Shown piece after piece: positions 22,088 to 30,433 of a stretch of DNA of 36,736 bases. The DNA is from an uncultured bacterium. GTDB lineage: Bacteria > Bacteroidota > Bacteroidia > Bacteroidales > Bacteroidaceae. Each line of letters opens with the position of its first letter. Position 1 is the stretch's first letter. Below the pieces are notes generated by a model that made no database searches, was not told the DNA's origin, and was given only the letters and a program-made list of their open reading frames with translations. The translations under genes and the position numbers were made by a program. The stretch is taken from assembly GCA_946188155.1 (NCBI GenBank), contig CAMHUC010000034.1:1-36736 (forward strand), read 5' to 3'.

Positions 22088-23893
22088 ATGGAACAGCTGA
22101 AGCATGAATGCGGCGTGGCGATGATTCGCCTGCTGAAGCCACTGGACTACTACGAGCGGAAGTACGGCACGTGGGCGTGGGGCTTCAACAAACTCTACCT
22201 GATGATGGAGAAGCAGCACAACCGCGGACAGGAGGGCGCGGGCATCGCCTCCGTCAGCCTGACCAACCGGCCCGGCACGGAGTATATGTTCCGTGAGAAA
22301 GCCGAGGGCAAGGATGCCATCACCGAGATTTTCTCCCGCGTCACCCAGGCGATGGCGGGCGAACTGCTGATGGGCCACCTGCGCTACTCGACCACCGGCA
22401 AGAGCGGACTGACATTCGTTCATCCCTTCCTGCGCCGCAACAACTGGCGGGCGAAGAACCTCTGCCTCTGCGGCAACTTCAACATGACCAATATCGACGA
22501 GGTCTTTCAGTTGCTGATACAGCAGGGACAGTCGCCGCGCATCTATAGCGACTCGTATATCACCCTCGAACTGATGGGCCACCGGCTGGACCGCGAGGTG
22601 GAGCGGCTCTATGCCGAGGCCAAGGAGCAGGGACTGGAGGGCACGGCCATCACCGACTATATAGACAACCACGTGGAGATGGCCAATGTGCTGCGAACGA
22701 CGATGAGCCACTACGACGGCGGCTACGTGATGTGCGGGCTCACCGGCTCGGGCGAGATGTTTGCCGTGCGCGACCCCTGGGGCATCCGGCCGGCGTTCTG
22801 GTATCAGGATGACGAGGTGGTGGCCGTGGCCAGCGAGCGCCCGGTGCTGCAGACCACCTTCAACATCCGGACGGAGGACATTCAAGAATTAGCCCCCGGC
22901 CATGCGCTCATCGTGAGGGCGAAAGCCTCCCCAAGCCCCTCCAAAGGAGGGGGTGTTGAGTTACATAACATCATTGAAATGTGCTCCCTTTTATCTAACC
23001 TGACATCCCCTCCTTCGGAGGGGCTTGGGGAGGCTTGTTGCTCCTTCGAACGCATCTACTTCAGCCGAGGCTCCGACCGCGATATCTACCGCGAGCGCAA
23101 GCGGCTGGGCGAACAACTCACGCCGGCCATCATGCGGGCCATCGGCGGCGACGTGGCCAACACCGTATTCTCATATATCCCCAACACCGCCGAGGTGGCC
23201 TTCTACGGCATGACCGACGGCATCAGGAAACTCGACCACGACGTACGCATCGAGAAGGTGGTGTGGAAGGACATCAAACTGCGCACCTTCATCGCCGAGG
23301 GCAACGAGCGCAACGACCTGGCGGCCCACGTCTACGACGTCACCTACGGTTCGCTGCGCCCCTACGAGGATAATCTGGTCATCATCGACGACTCTATAGT
23401 GCGCGGCACTACGCTCCGCGAAAGCATCTTCAAGATTCTCGACCGTCTGCACCCCAAGAAGATTGTGATGGTCAGCTCGTCGCCACAGATTCGCTACCCC
23501 GACTACTACGGCATCGACATGTCGCATCTCGAAGAGTTGTGTGCCTTCCGTGCCGCCATTGCCCTCATTCAGGAGCGCGGCATGCAGCAGCTCATGGCCG
23601 ATGTGTACAAGAAATGCAAAGACAAGCCCATGGAAAGGAATCATGTAAGAGACATCTATGCCCCATTCACGGTTGACGAAATCAACCGCAAGATTGTAGA
23701 CATGCTCCGCCCTGAAGGTATGCAGGCACCCATAGAGCTGGTGTTCCAAAGCATCGAGGGCCTGCACACAGCCTGCCCCAACCACCCCGGCGACTGGTAC
23801 TTCACAGGCAATTACCCCACGCCTGGCGGCATGCGCCTTTGCAACGAGGCTTTTGAAAACTATGTAGAAAAGACCATGGGACTACGACTATAG
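22088..23893 (+). CDS. purF: Amidophosphoribosyltransferase (long Bacteroidetes form) with in-frame insertion
   Basis: The first purine step makes phosphoribosylamine from PRPP and glutamine. The N-terminal class-II glutaminase has its nucleophile at C8 (KHECGVAM), exposed after removal of a short propeptide. The PRTase PRPP loop VIIDDSIVRGTT is at 431-442. The 601-residue length and the N-terminus KPLxYYERKYGTW fit the long form found in Bacteroidetes, which differs from the ~470-residue canonical PurF; its exact role beside that enzyme is not certain. A family A element adds residues 280-316 between GHALIVRA and CSFERIYFSRGSDRDIY, at the linker between glutaminase and PRTase domains. It follows pyrG by 30 bp. 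Confidence 0.88.
   Translation: MEQLKHECGVAMIRLLKPLDYYERKYGTWAWGFNKLYLMMEKQHNRGQEGAGIASVSLTNRPGTEYMFREKAEGKDAITEIFSRVTQAMAGELLMGHLRYSTTGKSGLTFVHPFLRRNNWRAKNLCLCGNFNMTNIDEVFQLLIQQGQSPRIYSDSYITLELMGHRLDREVERLYAEAKEQGLEGTAITDYIDNHVEMANVLRTTMSHYDGGYVMCGLTGSGEMFAVRDPWGIRPAFWYQDDEVVAVASERPVLQTTFNIRTEDIQELAPGHALIVRAKASPSPSKGGGVELHNIIEMCSLLSNLTSPPSEGLGEACCSFERIYFSRGSDRDIYRERKRLGEQLTPAIMRAIGGDVANTVFSYIPNTAEVAFYGMTDGIRKLDHDVRIEKVVWKDIKLRTFIAEGNERNDLAAHVYDVTYGSLRPYEDNLVIIDDSIVRGTTLRESIFKILDRLHPKKIVMVSSSPQIRYPDYYGIDMSHLEELCAFRAAIALIQERGMQQLMADVYKKCKDKPMERNHVRDIYAPFTVDEINRKIVDMLRPEGMQAPIELVFQSIEGLHTACPNHPGDWYFTGNYPTPGGMRLCNEAFENYVEKTMGLRL
22925..23034 (+). repeat. Family A in-frame palindromic element (purF copy, 110 bp)
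   Basis: The same terminal arms as the gltB and gltD copies, but in a plus-strand gene and turned so that the same peptide is made: KASPSPSKGGGVELHN, then SNLTSPPSEGLGEA. The opposite orientation would meet a stop codon in that frame. The length is 110 bp, identical to the 13541 copy although the centre has diverged. Confidence 0.92.
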
Positions 23894-23951
23894 ACAGCCC
23901 CATTAAACTAATAAATCGAAAATTGTAAATCCGTAAATAGTAAATAAAGTT

Positions 23952-25778
23952 ATGTGTGGAATTGTAGCAATCCTAAATGTCAAGGAACAGACACAGGCTC
24001 TGCGTGACAAGGCCTTGAAGATGAGTCAGAAGATCCGTCACCGCGGGCCTGACTGGAGTGGAATATACTGTGGCGGCTCGGCCATTCTGGCTCACGAGCG
24101 ACTGAGCATCGTTGACCCCGAAAGCGGAGGCCAGCCCCTCTACTCGCCCGACAAGAAACAGGTGCTGGCGGTCAACGGCGAGATATACAATCATCAGGAC
24201 ATCCGTCGCCGCTTTGCCGGGCAATACGAATTCCAGACGGGAAGCGACTGCGAGGTCATACTGGCGCTCTGGAAAGAGTGGAGGCAGAACTATTCTCTCA
24301 CCTCTCACCTCTCATCACTCACCTCTATGCTGGAGCAACTCAGCGGCATCTTCGCCTTCGTGCTCTACGACGAGGAGCGCGACGAGTTCCTCATCGCCCG
24401 CGACCCCATCGGGGTCATACCCCTCTACATCGGCTACGATACCGACGGCACCCTTTACGTCGCCTCCGAGCTGAAGGCCCTCGAAGGCCAATGCGAGCGC
24501 TACGAGCCATTCCTGCCGGGCCACTTCTTTTATAGTGGTGAGAAGAGAGAGGTGAGAGGTGAGAGAAATGACTTGCAAGACTATTCCCTTACCTCTTACC
24601 ACTTACCTCTAACCCCTTACTATCGCCGTGATTGGATGGACTACACCGCCGTAAAGGACAACCCCGCCAGCGTTTCCGCCATCCACGATGCACTTGAAGC
24701 CGCTGTCCGTAGGCAACTGATGAGCGACGTCCCCTATGGCGTATTGTTGTCGGGGGGACTCGACAGTAGTATCATCTCTGCTATTGCTGAGAAACATAGT
24801 GCAATGCGCATCGAGGACAACTCGCAGACCAAAGCCTACTGGCCCCGTCTGCACTCCTTCGCCGTGGGCCTCAAGGGGGCGCCAGACCTGGCCAAGGCCC
24901 GCCTGGTGGCCGACCACATCGGCACCGTACACCACGAAATCAACTACACCATCCAGGAGGGGCTCGATGCCCTGCGCGACGTCATCTACTATATCGAGAC
25001 CTACGATGTCACCACCGTCCGTGCCTCCACGCCGATGTATCTGCTGGCCCGCGTCATCAAGTCGATGGGCATCAAGATGGTGCTCTCCGGCGAGGGCGCC
25101 GACGAGATATTCGGAGGCTACCTCTATTTTCACAAGGCTCCGTCGGCCAAGGAGTTCCATGAGGAGACGGTCCGAAAGCTATCCAAGCTCCATCTCTATG
25201 ACTGTCTGCGCGCCAACAAGAGCTTGTCGGCATGGGGCGTCGAGGGACGCGTGCCATTCCTCGACAAGGAATTCCTGGATGTGGCCATGCGCCTGAATCC
25301 TGAAGCCAAGATGTGCGGTCCCAAGGCCCCCGATATTCCCGGAGACTCCGGACAATCCGGACAATCCTGTTCCCCCGGCCACCCCGCCTTCGAGATTGAG
25401 AAGCGCATCCTCCGAGAGGCCTTTGCCTCCCTGCTGCCTGCCGAGGTAGCCTGGCGACAGAAGGAGCAGTTCAGCGACGGTGTGGGCTACTCATGGATTG
25501 ACACTCTGAAGCGGATCACTTCCGAAGCCGTCAGCGACGAGCAGATGGCCCACGCCGCCGAGCGCTTCCCCATCAACCCGCCCAGGAACAAGGAGGAGTA
25601 TTACTACCGCAGCATCTTCGCCGAGCACTTCCCCAGCGACTCTGCCGCCCGCAGCGTACCCTCCGAGGCCAGCGTGGCCTGCTCTACAGCCATCGCCCTG
25701 GAGTGGGATGCCGCCTTCCGCAACATGAACGACCCCAGCGGGCGTGCCGTCAAGGGTGTACACGAGCAGGCCTATTGA
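23952..25778 (+). CDS. asnB: Asparagine synthetase B (glutamine-hydrolysing) with three in-frame insertions
   Basis: AsnB converts aspartate, ATP and glutamine to asparagine. The nucleophile is C2 (MCGIVAI), which fixes the start at 23952. The ATP pyrophosphatase loop SGGLDSS is at 267-273 and the C-terminal domain contains VLSGEGADEIFGGY. At 608 residues it is about 50 longer than typical AsnB. Extra segments are NYSLTSHLSSLTS (about 113-125, family B single arm), KREVRGERNDLQDYSLTSYH and its continuation (about 198-223, family B), and a GDSGQSGQSCSPGHP stretch (about 463-477) before FEIEKRILREAF. It follows purF by 58 bp containing GTAAAT repeats and closes the glutamine-amidotransferase group. 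Confidence 0.95.
   Translation: MCGIVAILNVKEQTQALRDKALKMSQKIRHRGPDWSGIYCGGSAILAHERLSIVDPESGGQPLYSPDKKQVLAVNGEIYNHQDIRRRFAGQYEFQTGSDCEVILALWKEWRQNYSLTSHLSSLTSMLEQLSGIFAFVLYDEERDEFLIARDPIGVIPLYIGYDTDGTLYVASELKALEGQCERYEPFLPGHFFYSGEKREVRGERNDLQDYSLTSYHLPLTPYYRRDWMDYTAVKDNPASVSAIHDALEAAVRRQLMSDVPYGVLLSGGLDSSIISAIAEKHSAMRIEDNSQTKAYWPRLHSFAVGLKGAPDLAKARLVADHIGTVHHEINYTIQEGLDALRDVIYYIETYDVTTVRASTPMYLLARVIKSMGIKMVLSGEGADEIFGGYLYFHKAPSAKEFHEETVRKLSKLHLYDCLRANKSLSAWGVEGRVPFLDKEFLDVAMRLNPEAKMCGPKAPDIPGDSGQSGQSCSPGHPAFEIEKRILREAFASLLPAEVAWRQKEQFSDGVGYSWIDTLKRITSEAVSDEQMAHAAERFPINPPRNKEEYYYRSIFAEHFPSDSAARSVPSEASVACSTAIALEWDAAFRNMNDPSGRAVKGVHEQAY
24288..24326 (+). repeat. Family B single arm in asnB
   Basis: A pyrimidine-rich arm (CTCTCACCTCTCACCTCTC) encodes NYSLTSHLSSLTS, the second half of the family B peptide, in frame between WKEWRQ and MLEQLSGIFAF. 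The first (purine-rich) arm is absent. Confidence 0.8.
24541..24620 (+). repeat. Family B in-frame element in asnB
   Basis: The AGAGGTGAGAGGTGAGAG arm and its pyrimidine-rich partner (about 24581-24619) encode REVRGERNDLQ followed by DYSLTSYHLPLTP, closely matching the pyrG copy. It lies between GHFFYSGE and YYRRDWMDY. Confidence 0.88.
25320..25390 (+). repeat. TCCGGACAA-type in-frame insertion in asnB
   Basis: Tandem TCCGGACAA units (around 25347-25366) encode GDSGQSGQS in a segment (about PKAPDIP to GHPA) absent from typical AsnB, where the conserved AKMCG motif is followed almost at once by the EKxILRxAF helix. Confidence 0.65.
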
Positions 25779-25810
25779 CAAGCACCCTTGCGCCCGGACC
25801 CAAACAAAGA

Positions 25811-25840
25811 GATGCAGCTGCTCTCACGAGTGGCTGCATC
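25811..25840 (-). terminator. Hairpin between convergent asnB and aroB
   Basis: GATGCAGC and GCTGCATC form an 8-bp stem, with an inner CTC/GAG pair around TCAC. Read on the minus strand it is followed by TCTTTGTTTG, so it suits termination of aroB best, but could serve both genes. Confidence 0.55.
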
Positions 25841-25891
25841 TGCGATTAGTTAGTAATATGATTAGGTCTATTAAGTTGATTGGCCTTGTTT

Positions 25892-26941
25892 TCAACACTC
25901 CCGATAGAAATCGAGAGCTTCGTAGATCTCCTGCTGCGTGGCCGTCTGGTTGATGCGTATGTCGCCAATGCCGCCCAGCAGCGTGAAATTGATGGTCGTC
26001 CCCTCGTTCTTCTTGTCGTGGGTCATCAGCTGCAGCAGTCGAGGGTAGTCGTCGCATGTGATGGGCATTCTGCCGTAGTGCTGCCGGATGAAGCCGACCG
26101 TCTGGTGCATCTTGTCGGTGGGGAAGCCGGTCTTGAGTGTACTCAGGTAAAGCTCGCATACCAGTCCCCACGCCACGGCATAGCCGTGGAGCACAGGCTG
26201 GCGTTCGAGAGCCAGCGACTCAAAGGCATGGCCGAAGGTGTGCCCCAGGTTCAGTGCCTTGCGAATGCCCTGCTCCGTGGGATCCTCAGTGACGATGCGC
26301 TGCTTCACAGCCACACTGTCGGCCAACATGCGTTTCAGCTGTACGAAGTCGGGCTGCACGATGTCGAAGCCCAACAGCTCTGCCCACATCTTCTCGTTGC
26401 TGATGAGTCCGTGCTTTAGCATCTCGGCATAGCCGGAGAGGATGTTCTGGCTGTCCATAGTCTTGAGGAACTGGGTGTCGAGCAGCACTGTTGCCGCATT
26501 GCTGAACACGCCGATTTCGTTCTTCAGCCCACAGAAGTTGATGCCCGTCTTGCCGCCCACGCTGGCATCGACCATGGCGAGCAGCGTGGTGGGTATGTTG
26601 ATGTAGCGGATGCCGCGCTTGAAGGTGGAGGCAGCAAAGCCACCCAGGTCGGTCACCATGCCGCCACCTATATTTATTAATAGCGAACGCCGCGTAGCCC
26701 CCATCCGGCTAAGCTCCTGCCACACGTGTGCCAGCGACTCGAGCGTCTTGTTGGCATCGGTAGCGCCGATGACGATGGTCTGCGCATCGCTGACGCAGCC
26801 GAAGCACGCCACTATAGGCACGCAGAGCCGCCGGGTGGTCTCATCGGCCAGCAGAAACAACTTGTCATGCGGACAGTCCGCAATGGCAGCTGCCAGTGCC
26901 GGCTCCAATGTGTCTACTATTTCAACCTTTTGCGGGGTCAT
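25892..26941 (-). CDS. aroB: 3-dehydroquinate synthase
   Basis: AroB converts DAHP to 3-dehydroquinate, the second shikimate step, using NAD and a divalent metal in the cytoplasm. The 349 residues show the NAD-binding GGGMVTDLGGF (92-102) and the DASVGGKTGIN motif (125-135), and the metal-site region NLGHTFGHAFE near residue 228-238. It is a single gene with its own promoter (26969-26976) and a convergent terminator at 25811. No insertion element is visible. It is unrelated in pathway to its neighbours. Confidence 0.95.
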   Translation of the reverse strand: MTPQKVEIVDTLEPALAAAIADCPHDKLFLLADETTRRLCVPIVACFGCVSDAQTIVIGATDANKTLESLAHVWQELSRMGATRRSLLINIGGGMVTDLGGFAASTFKRGIRYINIPTTLLAMVDASVGGKTGINFCGLKNEIGVFSNAATVLLDTQFLKTMDSQNILSGYAEMLKHGLISNEKMWAELLGFDIVQPDFVQLKRMLADSVAVKQRIVTEDPTEQGIRKALNLGHTFGHAFESLALERQPVLHGYAVAWGLVCELYLSTLKTGFPTDKMHQTVGFIRQHYGRMPITCDDYPRLLQLMTHDKKNEGTTINFTLLGGIGDIRINQTATQQEIYEALDFYREC

Positions 26942-26968
26942 TCTTTTTAATGGTGGGTTTCTGCGTGC

Positions 26969-26976
26969 AAAGATAA
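26969..26976 (-). promoter_or_regulatory. aroB promoter (-7 box)
   Basis: On the minus strand TATCTTTG matches TAnnTTTG exactly, with TTG of TTGTTACG about 19 bp upstream (near 27000). It is followed by GCACGC as in the gltB promoter (GCACCC). Confidence 0.7.
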
Positions 26977-27092
26977 TACATTTTTTCTATACTAACGTAA
27001 CAATCGGTAAAATAATTGTCCTTTTTACCCTTTTTTTGCATTTGGCGGATTAAACCTTTCCCCGGACGGCGCGTCAAAGGGTCATGTTGGCC

Positions 27093-27190
27093 GTTTACAG
27101 TTGACGGTTTACAGTTTACAGTTGACGGTTTACGGTTTACAGTTTACGGTTTACAGTTGACGGTTTAGAGTTTTGAGTTTATAGTTTATA
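27093..27190 (+). repeat. 14-unit heptamer array before the outer-membrane receptor
   Basis: Fourteen 7-bp units (GTTTACA, GTTGACG, GTTTACG and, near the gene, GTTTATA) follow without gaps and stop 5 bp before the ATG at 27196. The array occupies the place of the promoter-proximal leader and ribosome-binding site. The last four units drift in sequence. Confidence 0.95.
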
Positions 27191-27195
27191 GCGTA

Positions 27196-30159
27196 ATGAG
27201 ACGATTATTTATTCTTGCAGTTTTCAGTATTTCAACTATCGTTGCCTTAGCCCAGCGCACAGTGACAGGAAAAGTGGTGGAACAGGACACCCGGGAGGCC
27301 ATCATCCAGGGCACGGCAGCCCTCATGAGCGGCCAGAAGGTAGTGGCCAACGCCGTGACGAACGCCGAGGGGGCCTTCTCCATCAAAGCCCCGCAGAACG
27401 GCAGCTACACGCTGCAGGTGACCTACGTGGGATTCAAGACCTACACAAAGACCATCAAGATAGCCGACGACAAGAACTTCTCGGCAGGCACCATCGCGCT
27501 GGCCCCCGACGCCATCATGCTCAAGGGTGCCACGGTGACCGCCCACGCCGCCAAAGTGACGCTGAAGGCCGACACCTTCGTCTACAATGCCAATGCCTTC
27601 CGTACCCCCGAAGGCTCGGTAGCCGAGGAGTTGGTGAAGCGCCTGCCTGGTGCTGAGGTGAGCGACGACGGTACCATCAAGATCAACGGCAAGGAGGTGA
27701 AGAAGATACTCGTTGACGGCAAGGAGTTCATGACTGGCGACACGAAGACGGCCATCAAGAACCTGCCTACCAACATCATCGACCGCATCAAGGCCTACGA
27801 CCAGCAGAGCGACCTGGCCCGCGTCTCCGGCATCCAGGACGGTGAGGAGGAAACGGTGCTCGACTTCGGCATCAAGCCCGGCATGAACAGGGGCGTGATG
27901 GTGAATGCCGACCTGGCCGCCGGTACCGAGCGCCGCTATGCTGGCCGCGTGTTCGGCGGTGTGATGAAGGACGACCTGAAGGCATTCCTCATGACCAATG
28001 CCAACAACACCAACGACATGGGATTCCCCGGCGGCGGTGGCGGAGGCCGATTCGGAGGCGGACGGCAGGGCCTGAACGCCATGAAGATGACGGGCGTGAA
28101 CATCAACTACGAGAAGAAGGACAAGCTGAAAATCGACGGTAGCATACGCTGGAACCATACCGACGGCGACACCTACTCGAGGTCGGCCTCGGAGAGCTTC
28201 TACAGCGGCAGCACCTCCACCTTCGGCAACTCTTTGAGTCAGAACTACTCGCGCTCGAACAGCTGGAACGGACAGATGCGACTGGAGTGGCAGCCCGACT
28301 CGATGACCAACATCATGTTCCGCCCGCGCTTCACCTATAACAGCAACGACGGAGAGAGCATCAGCCAGAACGCCACCTTCGACAAGAATCCGTACGACTA
28401 TAGCGACGACCCGCTCAGGGCTGTCGAGGAACTGGCCAACAAATACGGCATCGTGAAGAACTTCAGCGACCAGAACGGCATCAGCTATAGCGACTCGAAG
28501 AGCCTGAGCGGCATGCTGCAGTTCAACCGCCGACTCAGCAGCACCGGGCGCAACATTACCGTACAGCTGAACGGCAGCTGGGGCGACGGCACCAGCAAGA
28601 ACATCTCGAACAACTACTCTGAGCTCTTCCAGGTGATGAACTATCTGGGCACCGGCGACTCCACCTATCAGACCAACCGCTACAGCCTGACGCCCCAGAA
28701 CAACTGGAATGCCAGCGCCCGCATCACCTACAGCGAGCCCATCGCCAGGCAGGTATACCTGCAGTTCAGCTACACCTACCAGCACAGCTACACCAAGAGC
28801 GACCGTAAGACCTACAGCCTGACTGGCGTGGACTTCTACGGCATCACCCCGCTCTATCGCAACTGGGACGCCTATCTGGGACAGCTGCGCAATCCCCTCG
28901 ACAGCTATGAGGATACCAACCTGAGCCGACTCTCGGAATACAAGAACGACAACCATACGGCAGAGGTCATGCTCCGCATCGTGCGCAAGGCCTACAACTT
29001 CAACGTGGGATTCCAGGTGCTGCCACAGAAGTCGCACTTCGTGCAGGACTATCAGGGCGTGCATGCCGACACCACCCGCACAGTGACCAACTTCACCCCC
29101 ACCCTCGACTTCCGCTGGAAGAAGTCGCAGACAGGACAGCTGCGATTCACATACCGAGGACGCACCCAGCAGCCCTCGATGAGCGATCTGCTCGACATCG
29201 TAGACGACAGCAACCCGCTGCGCATCACCCGTGGTAACCCTGGTCTGAAGCCCTCGTTCACGCAGAACTTCAACCTCTTCTACAACGACTACTTCCAGAA
29301 ACACCAGCGTGCCGTGATGACGTTCGTCAACTTCTCGATGACCAACAACTCGGTATCCAACAAGACCACCCTGAACACCGAGACCGGCGGTACCATCACC
29401 CGTCCGGAGAACATCGACGGCAACTGGAACGGCAACCTCGGCTTCATGTTCAATACGGCCCTCGACTCGGCAGCCTTCTTCAACATCAACACCTTCACCA
29501 ACCTGAACTATAACCACCGCGTGGGCTACGTCAGCGTGGACAATCTGAGCGAGTCGCAGAAGAGTGCCACCAACACCTTCGGCGTCAGCGAGCGACTGGC
29601 CGCCAGCTACCGCAACGAGTGGCTCGAGGTGGAGCTGAACGGGTCGGTGAACTACAACCGTTCGCGCAACGCCCTGCAGGAGAACATCAACCTCGACACC
29701 TGGCAGTTCAGCTATGGCGGCATGATCGGCCTGACCGCACCTTGGGGCACCTCGCTGACCACCAATCTCAATATGCAGAGCCGTCGCGGCTATAGCGATG
29801 CGTCGATGAACACCAACGAGCTGATCTGGAATGCCCAGGTGGCACAGAGCTTCCTGGCCGGCAAGGCCCTCACCATCTCGCTACAGCTCTACGACATCCT
29901 GCGCCAGCAGTCCACCGTCAGCCGTACGCTTACGGCCATGCAGCGCAGCGACACCGAGTATAATGCCATCACCAACTACGCCATGCTCCACGTCATCTAT
30001 CGTCTGAACCTCTTTGGAGGCGGTGGCGGCATGTTCGGCAGTGGCCGTGGCCCCGGCGGTGGTCCGGGCGGTGGCCGCGGTGGCTTCGGTGGTGGTCGTG
30101 GCGGTGGCCGCGGTGGCTTCGGAGGAGGCGGAGGCTTCGGCGGGGGCCGCAGGTTCTAA
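27196..30159 (+). CDS. Outer-membrane beta-barrel receptor (TonB-dependent receptor-like) with glycine-rich tail
   Basis: The 987-residue protein has a signal peptide (MRRLFILAVFSISTIVALAQ), a CarboxypepD-regulatory-like domain (about 22-110, VTGKVVEQDTREAIIQGT), a plug-like region (about 120-230) and a long beta-barrel rich in aromatic and Asn/Ser turns. This matches the Bacteroidetes outer-membrane beta-barrel family related to TonB-dependent receptors; no SusD partner is adjacent, so it is probably not a glycan-import pair. A glycine-rich patch lies at 279-289, and after the last strand (MLHVIYRLNLF) comes a tail of about 45 residues dominated by GGRGG and GGFGG, ending in RRF. Substrate is unknown. 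The start fits the signal peptide and abuts the heptamer array. Confidence 0.85.
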   Translation: MRRLFILAVFSISTIVALAQRTVTGKVVEQDTREAIIQGTAALMSGQKVVANAVTNAEGAFSIKAPQNGSYTLQVTYVGFKTYTKTIKIADDKNFSAGTIALAPDAIMLKGATVTAHAAKVTLKADTFVYNANAFRTPEGSVAEELVKRLPGAEVSDDGTIKINGKEVKKILVDGKEFMTGDTKTAIKNLPTNIIDRIKAYDQQSDLARVSGIQDGEEETVLDFGIKPGMNRGVMVNADLAAGTERRYAGRVFGGVMKDDLKAFLMTNANNTNDMGFPGGGGGGRFGGGRQGLNAMKMTGVNINYEKKDKLKIDGSIRWNHTDGDTYSRSASESFYSGSTSTFGNSLSQNYSRSNSWNGQMRLEWQPDSMTNIMFRPRFTYNSNDGESISQNATFDKNPYDYSDDPLRAVEELANKYGIVKNFSDQNGISYSDSKSLSGMLQFNRRLSSTGRNITVQLNGSWGDGTSKNISNNYSELFQVMNYLGTGDSTYQTNRYSLTPQNNWNASARITYSEPIARQVYLQFSYTYQHSYTKSDRKTYSLTGVDFYGITPLYRNWDAYLGQLRNPLDSYEDTNLSRLSEYKNDNHTAEVMLRIVRKAYNFNVGFQVLPQKSHFVQDYQGVHADTTRTVTNFTPTLDFRWKKSQTGQLRFTYRGRTQQPSMSDLLDIVDDSNPLRITRGNPGLKPSFTQNFNLFYNDYFQKHQRAVMTFVNFSMTNNSVSNKTTLNTETGGTITRPENIDGNWNGNLGFMFNTALDSAAFFNINTFTNLNYNHRVGYVSVDNLSESQKSATNTFGVSERLAASYRNEWLEVELNGSVNYNRSRNALQENINLDTWQFSYGGMIGLTAPWGTSLTTNLNMQSRRGYSDASMNTNELIWNAQVAQSFLAGKALTISLQLYDILRQQSTVSRTLTAMQRSDTEYNAITNYAMLHVIYRLNLFGGGGGMFGSGRGPGGGPGGGRGGFGGGRGGGRGGFGGGGGFGGGRRF

Positions 30160-30213
30160 CCCACTGCTCCCATTCGGATACCGCAAAGGTTGCTGCTTCT
30201 GACAGCAAAAAGC

Positions 30214-30239
30214 CGCTCCCAATCGGGAGCGTTTTTTTT
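30214..30239 (+). terminator. Rho-independent terminator of the receptor gene
   Basis: CGCTCCC (30214-30220) pairs with GGGAGCG (30225-30231) around a four-base loop, followed by eight T residues. It is the clearest intrinsic terminator in the window. Confidence 0.93.
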
Positions 30240-30307
30240 CTAATATTAGAGTCTCTTGCCTCATCCGCGCTTCTTAAATTATCCTATTTCATCTGTCATA
30301 ATTCATT

Positions 30308-30353
30308 TGGGTCAGGGGACGGTTGGGTCAGGGGACGGTTCTTTGCCCCACTC
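30308..30353. repeat. REP-like GGGTCAGGGGACGGTT element (copy 1)
   Basis: Two direct copies of GGGTCAGGGGACGGTT are followed by TTTGCCCCACTC, a degraded inverse arm. It marks the left border of the toxin-antitoxin genes. Confidence 0.85.
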
Positions 30354-30433
30354 AAATAATTGCCGAGACAGCCAAATATACTGTGACTTTTATTAATATA
30401 GAAGAGATTTTGCTATCATTTACTTGCAGTTAT

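Noticed and set aside
7288..25390. In-frame insertions as sequencing or assembly artefacts
   Set aside because: All keep the reading frame, lie in loops between conserved blocks and recur with the same peptide, which random errors would not do.
27247..29517. 756-residue open frame antisense to the outer-membrane receptor
   Set aside because: It has no recognisable motif and His/Val/Gly bias typical of antisense frames; the plus-strand receptor has a signal peptide and known domains.
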